Part shown: piece by piece, positions 7,166 to 16,400 of the stretch
How positions within the stretch are numbered: position 1 is the first letter of the stretch
How the letters are laid out: each line of letters opens with the position of its first letter
Assembly (NCBI GenBank): GCA_023150835.1
Contig: JAKLKB010000143.1
Coordinates: forward strand, 1-16,997
Direction of reading: 5' to 3'
Length of the DNA: 16,997 nucleotides
Source of the DNA: Myxococcota bacterium
Lineage (GTDB): Bacteria; Myxococcota_C; UBA6777
Program-made: the position numbers and the translations under genes
Notes under the pieces: generated by a model
Seen by the model: only the letters and a program-made list of their open reading frames with translations
The model's database searches: none
What the model was told of the DNA's origin: nothing

Positions 7166-7958
7166 CATCGGAAGCGATATCGGCCTCGTTAAGGGTGAGT
7201 GCGGGTTTTTCGGGGATGTGCGCGATGCGGATGCGTTCGAGGAAACGCAACAGTTGGAAGCCGGGGTCCCATTCGTGGTCGAGGTGAGCGTGAGAAGCGC
7301 GGCTTGGTTTGGCATGGTGGTTGTTTTGGAGGGCTTCTCCTGCGGTCAAAAACAGCGCGATTCGGCTTGTCAGGTTCACGGACTGATCTTTGATATCGTA
7401 ATTCCGATAACCCCACCCGCGATCTCCGCCATGAGCGAAGTAGCTTTGAAAAGAAAGCACGAGCATACCAAGGACGCGGATCGTCACCCACACCATCGTG
7501 GCGTAGATCCAAGATCCCGTGAGCGCAAACGGAGCAAGCCACGCGGTGACGGCGCAGAGGGGGCCTGCGATCGGGTGGCTAAAGAAGGCGAAGATCGGAT
7601 GTTGGAAGATGGCGTCTTTCGTGAATTTTTGGATCATCGGATCGCTGGCTTTGGGGCTGTGTTTGAGGAAGCCCGCGAGCCATTGCGCATACGTGACGTT
7701 TGGTTGTTTATCGGGATCTTTGTCGGTGTCCGAATAAGCATGGTGCATCCGATGATCTGCGCACCATGTCCGAGGATTGATGTGTAGCACAAAAAGGTTG
7801 GTCAGCGTGGTCGAGGTAAAGATCCACCAGCGCGGAAGATCGACTGCGCGATGAGCAACACACCGATGCAACACCACCGAGAGGTAGTTTGCCAACATCA
7901 ACCAAGCCACCCCGATCGTTGGAACCATCGCAAGCAAGTACCAAGTCAGATTTCTCAC
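7155..7958 (-). CDS. Membrane fatty-acid (acyl-CoA/acyl-lipid) desaturase
   Basis: This encodes 267 residues, starting at GTG 7958-7956. The GTG is supported by a strong GGAGGA (7968-7973) 9 nt upstream. The protein carries the three histidine boxes of the diiron membrane desaturases: HRCVAHR (31-37), HRMHH (69-73) and QNNHH (211-215), the last within GEALQNNHHAKPSRA. Hydrophobic segments lie at about 5-29, 45-60, 128-147 and 151-172. The enzyme puts a double bond, most often delta-9, into a saturated acyl chain using O2 and an electron donor. It is somewhat shorter than typical stearoyl-CoA desaturases but complete, as in many bacterial members. It converges on the acyltransferase gene with an 11-bp overlap at 7155-7165. 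A promoter candidate with a consensus -35 lies upstream at 8017-8046, so it is probably expressed alone. Regiospecificity cannot be read from the sequence. Confidence 0.93.
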   Translation of the reverse strand: MRNLTWYLLAMVPTIGVAWLMLANYLSVVLHRCVAHRAVDLPRWWIFTSTTLTNLFVLHINPRTWCADHRMHHAYSDTDKDPDKQPNVTYAQWLAGFLKHSPKASDPMIQKFTKDAIFQHPIFAFFSHPIAGPLCAVTAWLAPFALTGSWIYATMVWVTIRVLGMLVLSFQSYFAHGGDRGWGYRNYDIKDQSVNLTSRIALFLTAGEALQNNHHAKPSRASHAHLDHEWDPGFQLLRFLERIRIAHIPEKPALTLNEADIASDVTP

Positions 7959-7967
7959 AGAAAGATA

Positions 7968-7973
7968 TCCTCC
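7968..7973 (-). promoter_or_regulatory. Ribosome binding site that fixes the GTG start of the desaturase
   Basis: On the minus strand GGAGGA lies 9 nt before GTG 7958-7956. The next in-frame ATG (residue 11) would remove part of the first membrane segment and has no comparable site. Confidence 0.8.
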
Positions 7974-8016
7974 AAGGAGTTAAAAAAGCGCACTCCTATC
8001 CCAAAGCGCGGCTCTA

Positions 8017-8046
8017 TCCATACTGCTTTCCAATACCGCCTGTCAA
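8017..8046 (-). promoter_or_regulatory. Candidate sigma-70-type promoter of the desaturase gene
   Basis: On the minus strand a consensus TTGACA (8046-8041) is followed after 18 bp by TATGGA (8022-8017), a 3/6 match to the -10 box. This would start transcription about 50 nt before the GTG. Downstream on the same strand GGATAG occurs twice (near 8020-8015 and 8001-7996), a possible direct-repeat operator. Its position after the transporter stop suits independent expression. Confidence 0.45.
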
Positions 8047-8127
8047 CGGTGTTTTGTGGACGGATGGGGCTTGGTTTTGTGCTCTGTTGGATCGTCTTGT
8101 GACGGAGTCGTATCGCAAGCCTCGGGA

Positions 8128-10254
8128 TCACGTTTGTTCGTTGATCTTTTTTAAGATCGATTCACTACAGCCACAACGCGGCTGTCCACAAGGAGCCACC
8201 TCCTTGTTCATCGCAGACAGCGCGATCTCCGCGTTGGATTGGGGGGGGTGGAGCTTCGCATGGCTGTGTTCGTGGTGGTCGTGTGGATGGGTATGTTCGT
8301 GGTGGTGGTCGTGTGGATGGGCATGTTCGTGGTGGTCGTGTGGATGGGCATGTTCGTGGTGGTCGTGTGGATGGGCATGTTCGTGGTGGTGGTGTTCGTG
8401 GATGTGGTGTTCATGTTCATGTTCGTGAGCATGGTGTTCGTGAGTGTGGTGTTCATGTTCATGTTCGTGAGCATGGTGGGCGTGTTCGTGGTGGTTGTGG
8501 GAGTCATGGGTCGGGGGGGCATACGCAGGGATGAGTTGGCCGAGCAAGAAGCGAGGGCCATTGCGCAACAGAGTGCTGAGTGTGATCAGGCCGAGAATCC
8601 CGAGGCAGACGATGCTGAGCATGGAGTGGTTGTGATGGTGATGGAGATGGATCGGCGGGGGAGGGACGTGGAACAGCAAGTCGACGCTCCAACCAAGAAG
8701 ACAAGAGACCCCGATCATGGAGGCCGCGAACGCGAAGGCGACACGTTTGTTGTGAAGGGCGCTAAGGACGCCAAATGTCGTGAGGTTGGTGGCGGGGCCT
8801 GTGAGCAAGAACGCGATGGCAGCGCCGGGAGAAAGCCCCTTGGCGATCAACACGGCAACAAAGGGCGTTGCGCCCGAAGCGCAAACATACACGGGCATAC
8901 CGATCAAGGCGGCGAGCGGGACTTGTATCGCAAAGGGCAGCGTGGCGAGCGCGCTGGTTGGGAGCAGAGGTTGGAGCGCGGCGGCTAGAAAAAGACCTGC
9001 TAAGATCCAAGGCAATGTATGATCTGCATTTTCACCAAATCCGTAAGAGAAGCCTTTGTGGAGTTGGCTTTTGAGCGAGGGAGTGGGGGCATCGGGAGTG
9101 GAAGAGGCCGTCGTAAGGGGGGAAGGGGTAGGGATCAAGCGGCTTACGAGCAAGGACACGCAGACCGCAGCGATGGCAGCGGCGGCGAGGCGCAGCCATG
9201 TCATTTTTGCACCGAGCAGCGGGATGGATAGCAAGATCGCATCGATCCCCAGTTCAGGAGTGGCGATCAAAAAGGCCATCCCTGCGGTCGCTGGTGCGCC
9301 TGCTCGCACAAGGCTTTGATACAGCGGAACCACACCACACGAGCAGATCGGCAAGGGCAGACCAAACAACATCCCCCGAGCACTTTGCGATAACGCAGAG
9401 CCACGCCCCAACCAAGACACCGCCGCAGGACGCAAAAAGGCAAACATCAGGCTTGCGCCGATGTAGGCCAAGAGCAACGCAGGTGCGCTTTCAAGCGCGA
9501 TCTGCCAAAAGGCTTGCCCCATCGAGTTTCCTGCGTGGTGCGCGTGTGCGGTGTTGTGTTCGAGCGAGATGCCCCATAACAAACCGATCCCCAACAATGC
9601 GCCGAATCCGCTCCATACAGGCGATACATCCGAAGTTTTGGGTTCGTGCTGTGGATGCTCGAACAGGATATGCAAGAGGCTTCCTGCCACGAAGGCTTGG
9701 AACCACGCCATCATCTGCAAAGGAAGGCTCTGATGAAGTGGCTTGCCTGCAAGATAACCCACCGTCGTGGCAGCGGCGTTAAGGAAGATCACCCACCAAG
9801 CGATCCGTGCGCCTTTGCGTGGAATCAACAACCATGCGATCGCTAAACCCACGGGGATACGGTGAAGTACGACAGCCAGCGCCAGAAGCTTTTCTTCTGT
9901 GTGGGCGTGTCCTGCTTCAGGCAAAGCAAGCGCGACACCATCCAATACGGCATGGACCCCCAAACCAAGCAGGGCCAACATCCCCAACCATCCGAGGCGA
10001 TGGGGATTTGCGGGCGCGACTTTGCTCCAAAATCGATCCGCCCCAAGCGGCAACAAGATCCCCAGCAACGCAGCGAAGATCACCCCCCCTCCTGCGATGT
10101 GGAGGCTGTGTGGTAACAAGTGCAGCAACACCAGTCCCACTACAGACACCAAAAGAAATCCATCCAAAACAGCCAAACTACGGGCTGCTCGTCGGATGTA
10201 AGGATACAAAAAGGGGCCAAAAAACAGCGGAAGCAGGCTCATCCAGAAAAGCAT
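8128..10254 (-). CDS. Fused metal transporter: ZIP-like domain, ArsP/SO_0444-like permease and poly-His tail
   Basis: This encodes 708 residues from ATG 10254-10252; AAAGGA is about 13 nt upstream. The frame is open further upstream to 10383, but that extension is hydrophilic and runs through the divergent promoter region. Residues 1-200 are multi-pass and ZIP-like, with HAVLDG (101-106) and HRIPVGLA (131-138), the latter resembling the H-N-I-P-E-G-L-A helix of GufA-type ZIPs but with Val for the metal-ligand Glu. Residues about 247-530 match the DUF318 permease family (ArsP; SO_0444-type Cu/Zn efflux), with LPICSCGVVP (301-310), ATPELG (331-336) and VCASGATPF (457-465), separated by a Pro/Ser/Thr linker (373-398). 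HLHHHHNH (536-543) and one more helix (545-563) precede a tail of about 80 residues (583-665) made mostly of His with Glu, Asp and Ala. The protein ends CGQPRCGC (689-696). Export of Zn, Cu or another soft metal, with the tail as buffer or sensor, is inferred. No metal regulator is adjacent. Confidence 0.85.
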   Translation of the reverse strand: MLFWMSLLPLFFGPFLYPYIRRAARSLAVLDGFLLVSVVGLVLLHLLPHSLHIAGGGVIFAALLGILLPLGADRFWSKVAPANPHRLGWLGMLALLGLGVHAVLDGVALALPEAGHAHTEEKLLALAVVLHRIPVGLAIAWLLIPRKGARIAWWVIFLNAAATTVGYLAGKPLHQSLPLQMMAWFQAFVAGSLLHILFEHPQHEPKTSDVSPVWSGFGALLGIGLLWGISLEHNTAHAHHAGNSMGQAFWQIALESAPALLLAYIGASLMFAFLRPAAVSWLGRGSALSQSARGMLFGLPLPICSCGVVPLYQSLVRAGAPATAGMAFLIATPELGIDAILLSIPLLGAKMTWLRLAAAAIAAVCVSLLVSRLIPTPSPLTTASSTPDAPTPSLKSQLHKGFSYGFGENADHTLPWILAGLFLAAALQPLLPTSALATLPFAIQVPLAALIGMPVYVCASGATPFVAVLIAKGLSPGAAIAFLLTGPATNLTTFGVLSALHNKRVAFAFAASMIGVSCLLGWSVDLLFHVPPPPIHLHHHHNHSMLSIVCLGILGLITLSTLLRNGPRFLLGQLIPAYAPPTHDSHNHHEHAHHAHEHEHEHHTHEHHAHEHEHEHHIHEHHHHEHAHPHDHHEHAHPHDHHEHAHPHDHHHEHTHPHDHHEHSHAKLHPPQSNAEIALSAMNKEVAPCGQPRCGCSESILKKINEQT
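8260..8508 (-). repeat. Histidine-codon repeat tract with 27-bp tandem units
   Basis: This encodes residues 583-665 of the transporter. The cleanest units, each about 27 bp and coding HEHAHPHDH-like nonapeptides, begin on the plus strand at 8283, 8313, 8340 and 8367; the first spacing is 30 bp because of one extra His codon. The rightward part is a looser HEHEHHTHEHHAH pattern, itself duplicated at about 595-606 and 609-620. The plus strand is strongly G/T-rich here. Confidence 0.9.
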
Positions 10255-10318
10255 GGGGATTTTGTCGTCCTTTGGAGGGAGTCTTGGTTTTGGCGCGAAC
10301 AGAACACCTTGCAACACT

Positions 10319-10347
10319 TTGCTTTTTGTGCGCGCCTTTGCTATAGC
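10319..10347 (+). promoter_or_regulatory. Weak promoter candidate for the giant kinase gene
   Basis: In the 160-bp gap between the divergent transporter and kinase starts, TTGCTT (10319-10324), a 17-bp spacer and TATAGC (10342-10347) form a plausible but weak promoter with a leader of about 60 nt. The -10 lies within the palindrome GCTATAGC (10340-10347), so the same bases could serve as a -10 on the minus strand for the transporter, though I see no matching -35 there. Confidence 0.35.
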
Positions 10348-10414
10348 TCGGTCTTGTAGCATGGAGTGTGCGTCTTTGCGCAACGAAATCTATCTATCTG
10401 AGGGTGCTTTTTCG

Positions 10415-13400
10415 ATGAACCAAGCCTGTCCACAATGTGCGTTTCCTTTCGCTGAGGGGCAACAAGACGCCTTCTCCTTTTGTCCCAAGTGCAGCTTTCC
10501 CTTGATGCGTGTCGCGGGAAAATATCGCCTTACACGCTTGCTTGGCGAAGGGTCGTTTGGGCGGGTGTATCTTGCGCGTCACATGAACTTGCGTCACAAA
10601 CCTGAGCGCGTCATCAAAGTCATGCGCTCCGATGTCTTGCGCCAACACGGTATGGAAGAGCGCTTTTGGCGTGAGGTACAATTGACGGCTGCGCTCTCTG
10701 AGCAAAACGCGCATGTTGTCCGTGTATACGACGATTTTGGCGAAGAAGAAGGACTCGGATTTTACTATGTGATGGAGTATCTTCGCGGACGTTCCTTGAA
10801 AGAAGTGTGTCGGGCTTGCGGCCCACTTCCGACTCCACTGGTTTGGCATATCTTTCAACAGCTTTGTGAAGCCGCTACGTTGGCTCACAACGAAGGCATC
10901 ATCCACCGCGATCTCAAACCCCAAAATATCTACCTGATCCCGCGAGGTCGTGACCCTTACTTTGTCAAGATCTTTGACTTTGGGATCGCCAAGTCGCTTG
11001 TTGAAGCCAAACAAGCCGATTGGACACGCGGAGCGCTCGGAACACCCGCGTATATGGCTCCCGAACAATGCAGCAATCGCCAAATCGACCAACGCACCGA
11101 TCTTTACGCGATGGCTGTGATCCTTTACGAGATGCTTTCTGGACGGACGCCCTTTCTTTTTGATGGACTTGCCCAAGGCACTTCCCCCGATCCGATGGCG
11201 ATCTTGATCGCTCACATGACGCAATCACCCGTCCCGCTGACCAAACAAGCCCCTTGGCTGGCGATCGATCCCGCCTTGGATCAAGTCATCCTCAAAGCCC
11301 TTTCAAAAGATCCTGCCGAGCGTTTCGAGAGTGTCGAGTCTTTTTGGCGAGCGATTCTTCGCTTTCTTCCGCCCGATACCTTCCAACAAACTTTGCCGAC
11401 ACCTCACGAACTGCTTGGCCCCGAAGCCCCTGTCCTCTCTTCAGATGGCTGGTCGGCAATCGATTCGGTCGAAGAATCCGACATCTTGACTCCTGTTCCT
11501 TCTTCTTCGGCTCTTTGGAAAACACCCCCTGAGTCGGCGGAAAAACCCAACGAACACGCCGATGCCTCCGATGAATACGCCTTTCCTTCTTCCGCCTTCG
11601 CTGAAAAGAACATCGGTCGCTCCATGATGTGGCCCGAACGCACGCTGGATCTCGGTGGAATCCTGACCCTGCGCAAAGAGCAGCAGACCCTTGCGCTTGG
11701 CGAAGGTGATCTTCTCGAAGAGGTCGGACTTTTTTCTGAACAAGAAGAAGTCAGACTTTTCTCTGAGCAAGAAGATGTCGTAGACCTGTTAACAGAAGAT
11801 CATACCCCCGATCCACGGCGTTTGGTCGAAACCCTCAACTTGCGTGTTCCCACCGAAACAGCACTCGCCGCCGACGCCTTGGATGGAGCCTCGCACACTG
11901 CCGATGCTTCGCAAAAAGCCCAGACTGCCCTCGATGTCTCGCCTTTTACACAACCTTTGCCTCGCCCTGCGTTTGTGCCGATCTGGAGCGATGCACTTCC
12001 CCAGCCTCATCCCTCTGAGCCGCCTGCTCCCTCTCTCCAAGAACCCACCCGTGCCTACGGAACTTTTCAAGACGAAGCATCCTTCGCGGCGTCACCTTTT
12101 CAAAGCGAACTATCCGCCGAAGCCGCGCCTTATCAGAACGAAAAAAGCACCGTCGAAGTCTCGCCTTATCAGAACGAAAAAAACACCGTCGATGCCTCCT
12201 TCTTCCCAAACGAGAAAACTACGGAATATCCGACGTTTTCTTCTGGAAAGATGCTTGATCCACTTTCCACACAACCGCAAACAAACCTTGTTTCTCCGCT
12301 TTTTCAAGAAGAACAACAAACTCTCGAAGCCAACGCTTTTCAACAGGCCCCATCCTCCGACACCTCTCGTCCTGAAACGTTTTCTCCTTCCCGATCTCCC
12401 GTCGAATCTATCAAGATACCGCTCTTTCTTGCCGAATCATCGCCTTCTTTGTCTTCGCTTCCTCAGGAACGCACCCTTGAACTGCAAAACAAAAAGCGTG
12501 CGATCTTCTATGAAACGGACAACAGCGATACCGAACTTTCCGAACGTAAAAAGCGCAAGACCCTCCACGAACAGCCTTTTTCAATGCCCCCCGTCCCTCC
12601 TGTCTCGTTGACCTTGCCGAAACTGCCTGAAACAGAGCCGTTGGCTTCTTTTGCTTCTGTTCCTTCCACGCCTTCGGCTGCTTCGGCTGTTCCTTCTTTC
12701 GCGCCTTCGGCTGTTCCTTCTTTCGCGACTTCGGCTGCTTCGGCTGTTCCTTCTTCCTCCGCTGCTCTTTCTATGCGATCCACTTCTCCGCAAGAACTAC
12801 CCGACTTCTCCGAAGACAGCGAACCTCCTGTGCTTCTGGCCGCAGAAGATGAACGGCCTCATTTCTCCGAAGAAAACGAGCCTCCTGTGCTGTTGGCCGC
12901 AGAAGACGAAGTCTCCGAAGCAGCCGAACTTGATGACGCTCCTGTGCTGTTGGCCGCAGAAGACGAAGTCTCCGAAGCAGCCGAACTCGATGACGCTCCT
13001 GTGCTGTTGGCCGCAGAAGACGAAGTCTCCGAAGCAGCCGAACTCGATGACGCTCCTGTGCTGTTGGCCGCAGAAGACGAAGTCTCCGAAGCAGCCGAAC
13101 TTGATGACGCCCCTGTGTTGCTGGCAGAAGAAGACCCGTTGCTCTTGGACGAGCAACATCGTTCCCGACCCAACGCACCCACTCAGACAGAGGAATCCCC
13201 TGTTCTCTTGGAAGAATCGCCTCCCGTGCGTTTGGATCCCTCACCCGCAAACAAACCAACGCTCTCGCCTCACGAAGCCGTCACCGTCGCGATCCCCAAC
13301 CCCCTCCACAAAAAAACCTCGCCGCCCACAGAATCTTTTTCCGCAAACTCTCCTTCGCCTTCTGCTGTTTCGTCTTTCTTGCCTCCTTCCTCTTCTCCTA

Positions 13401-16400
13401 CCGCCCGACCCACCGTGCCTTTCGCTCCACCACCTCCCCCGTTTTCTGCGCCTTCTCTCTTTTCGCCAGCCGCTGCTTCGCAGATCAGAGGAACATTGGG
13501 ACTCGCCAAACCTTCGGATAATGCGATACCTTCGCCCTCTTTCTCCGGCATCTTTACAGATCCGCCCGCTCCACCCGACAGCGGGTTTCTTCGCGAACTT
13601 GACCGATTGCTTGATGGCTTGGGAACTCATACACGCAAAGACAAAGCCGAACCCAGCGCCGAATTGATCCTTGGAACAGATGATCTGTTTGAAAGCAGCG
13701 AAGCCGCAGAGAAACCAACCCCAAAACCGCCCGAACCCAGCGTCGAACTGATCCTTGGCACCGATGACTTGGTCGAACACGTTCAAACGACCGAACACCC
13801 TGCTGTTCAACCACCCGAACCCAGCGTTGAGTGGGTTCTCGGGCAAAACGATCTGATCGAACCAACCCCGCAAACGGACGAACATCCGCCAGTTGCGAAG
13901 ACATCTGCGCAAACGGACGAACATCCGCCAGTTGCGAAGACATCTGCGCAAACGGACGAACATCCGCCAGTTGCGAAGACATCTGCGCAAACGGACGAAC
14001 ATCCGCCTGTTGCGAGCGACGCGATCCCACAAGCGACCCACGAGATGCCTGTTCTTTTGGACGAGGCCGAGCCGACACAAGATTGGCAAGACACCCTTGA
14101 TAGCCGCGAATTGGACGCAGTATCGCAAGGCCGTCTCTCGCAGATCCTCGATGAAACACGCGAACCAGCCGCTCTTGAGACGACAACGGAACCTCCATCA
14201 GCCGTTGTTGGAGCGGTAACGGAACCCAAAAAAACCGCGCCCTTGTTTGCTTTGCCGAAACAAGACGCTCGATCTGCGTTTTCTCCGCCCAAAAATACGC
14301 CGCTTGCGCTCTTGATGTCTAATGAAGACGATGATGATCTGCCTCCGCCTCCGACCTCCGAAGTGGATATCTCTCGATTCGCATCCGCAGACGAACCCGA
14401 TGCAGAGGCGATCCGCAAAGCGTTGGTGGGGACGTTGCCTCCGAATACTCCGCTTACCACGTCTGCCTTCCAAGCGCTTTTTGAAGAAGCCCAAGCCGCA
14501 AAAAACAAAGCCGACACCGCAACAAAGTCCGATACGCCCACCTTTTCGGCAGAGCAGACGCGCCACACTCTACAAGATGATGACGCTGTGATGGCCCCCA
14601 AGTTGGCGGTGTTGCTTGAACAGGTGCTGCCCGAGGAGATCGACGAGGCGGATGCTCTCGAAGGCTTCGATGCTCTCGAAGTCTCTGATGCTTCAAAAGA
14701 AGAGGCGCTTCTTCTACTTTCTACACCTGCAAAACACGAGGCCGAAAAACAACAGCCTACCGACCAAGATCCCGCATCGCTCGCGCTTTCCGAGAACGAA
14801 GACGAAGAGGACGAACCCGCCGCATTTTCTGCGCCTCCTTCCTCTTCTGCCCGTCGCCTTCGTGCTGATGCTTCCCTCGCAAAACCCGGTGCTTTCGCTT
14901 CTTTGCTTGACGAAGCCCACAAAACCGAAGCGTTGATCGAGGCCACCTTCGGCCCTTCGACAAAGGCCCCGTCCTCCTCGTCCTCCGATACTCCTCGTAG
15001 ATCAGACGAAGAACCCCTCTCTCCCACAGCGGCGACGGCTGCATCGGCGAGTGATGCGACGATCGCGCACAAAACTCCTGTACCATCCGAACAAAAGCCC
15101 CCATCCGTTCGCTCGGCCTTTTCTATCCAAGCCGTCCTGTTGACGGACGAAGAAGCCAAAGAACTCCAAATCTCCACAGATCCGACAGAAGAAGAGCAGA
15201 TCGCTGCACGCTTGTTGAAGGACGAAAGCCAAGACGGCCTTTTGACCGAAGAGTCACTTCCTTCTTCACTTCCTGCCCGACGTGCCGAGACTTCTGGCGT
15301 GGATCGCAAAGCGCCCTTGCGACTCTCTCCTACTTCTCTCTTGGTCGATGAAAACACGCTATTTGAAGCCGAAGATGCTGCGTTGCGACGACGCCATCTC
15401 GTGATCGGCGGCACCTTGGTGCTTTCGGTCTTGATGATCTTCGTTGCGCTTGGAACCTTGCTTGGCTGGTTTTCCTCCAAACCGACTTCTTCTCTTCAGC
15501 ATCCCTCCGCACAGGCAGGCAAAACAAACGAACCCCCTGCGCGAAACGTCCTTGCTTCCGCCTCCAAAAACGATCTGCCTCTAGATATCCGAGACGTACC
15601 TCCATCCCGCTCTTCTGAAACGCCCGATATAGGTTCTTCTCAGCCTTTGCGCTCCCATCCTCCTCTCTCTCCAACGGCTCGCACTGCACCTGTTGCTGTT
15701 CCTCCTGCTGTCACTTCTTCGCCAACGGCGCTTTCTGTCCAAAAACAACCGTTGTCTCTTCCATTCACACCACCCATGCCTCCCACGCCACCGGCGATTC
15801 CGCCGCTACCTGCGGATCCAAACGCGCTGCCTGCGGTTTCCAACGAACCTCCAACCCCGCGCATCGAAACCATCAAACCCCCACAACCTTCGTCGCGTGC
15901 TCCTGCCTTGCCCTCGCCTGCTTTGCCGCGTGGGCGACCCCGCAAACGCCCAAAAGTTGCAACGGCTACCTCTTCAAATGACCGCTGCCCCGAAGGGATG
16001 GCGTGGATCGCTGCGGGGGCTTTTCCGATGGGCAGCGCCGTGAGTGATCCCATGCACTTCTTTGGCGAAAAAGCGTTGGTGCGCACCTCTACTTCGGGCT
16101 TTTGTATCGACCGCTACGAAGCCCCCGGCAAAGGTGAGATGCCCATCCGCGATATCTCTTGGAGTGACGCCAAAGCGCATTGCGCCACAAAGGGCAAACG
16201 CTTGTGTTCGGAGATCGAGTGGGAACGCGCTTGCAAAGGTTCTTCTGAGCGGCGTTTTCCTTATGGAAACACTTTCCAACCCAACCGATGCAACACCCGT
16301 GATGCCAAAGGCCGCAACCGCAGCATCCGTCGCGGAGGCTCCATGCCCCGATGCAAAAGCCCCTTTGGAGTCTTCGATCTCAGCGGCAACGTCGCCGAAT

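Noticed and set aside
8144-8159. GATCTT-TTTT-AAGATC hairpin as a terminator
   Set aside because: It lies inside the transporter coding region just before its stop, is A/T-rich and has no following T-run.
8239-8988. A 249-codon plus-strand frame with Val/Met-rich repeats, resembling a membrane protein
   Set aside because: It is the complement of the His-codon repeats of the transporter, whose permease motifs fix the coding strand.
10255-10383. Upstream extension of the transporter by 43 residues
   Set aside because: The added residues are hydrophilic, and the first membrane helix begins directly at ATG 10254.
10253-10414. Upstream extension of the giant kinase by 54 residues
   Set aside because: It would cover the divergent promoter region and overlap the transporter start. 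The zinc ribbon at ATG 10415 matches the N-terminus of the paralogous kinase.
13807-15480. A 557-codon minus-strand frame inside the giant kinase gene, Ser/Ala-rich
   Set aside because: It is antisense to the low-complexity linker and has no recognisable domain, whereas the plus frame is continuous from kinase to FGE-like domain.
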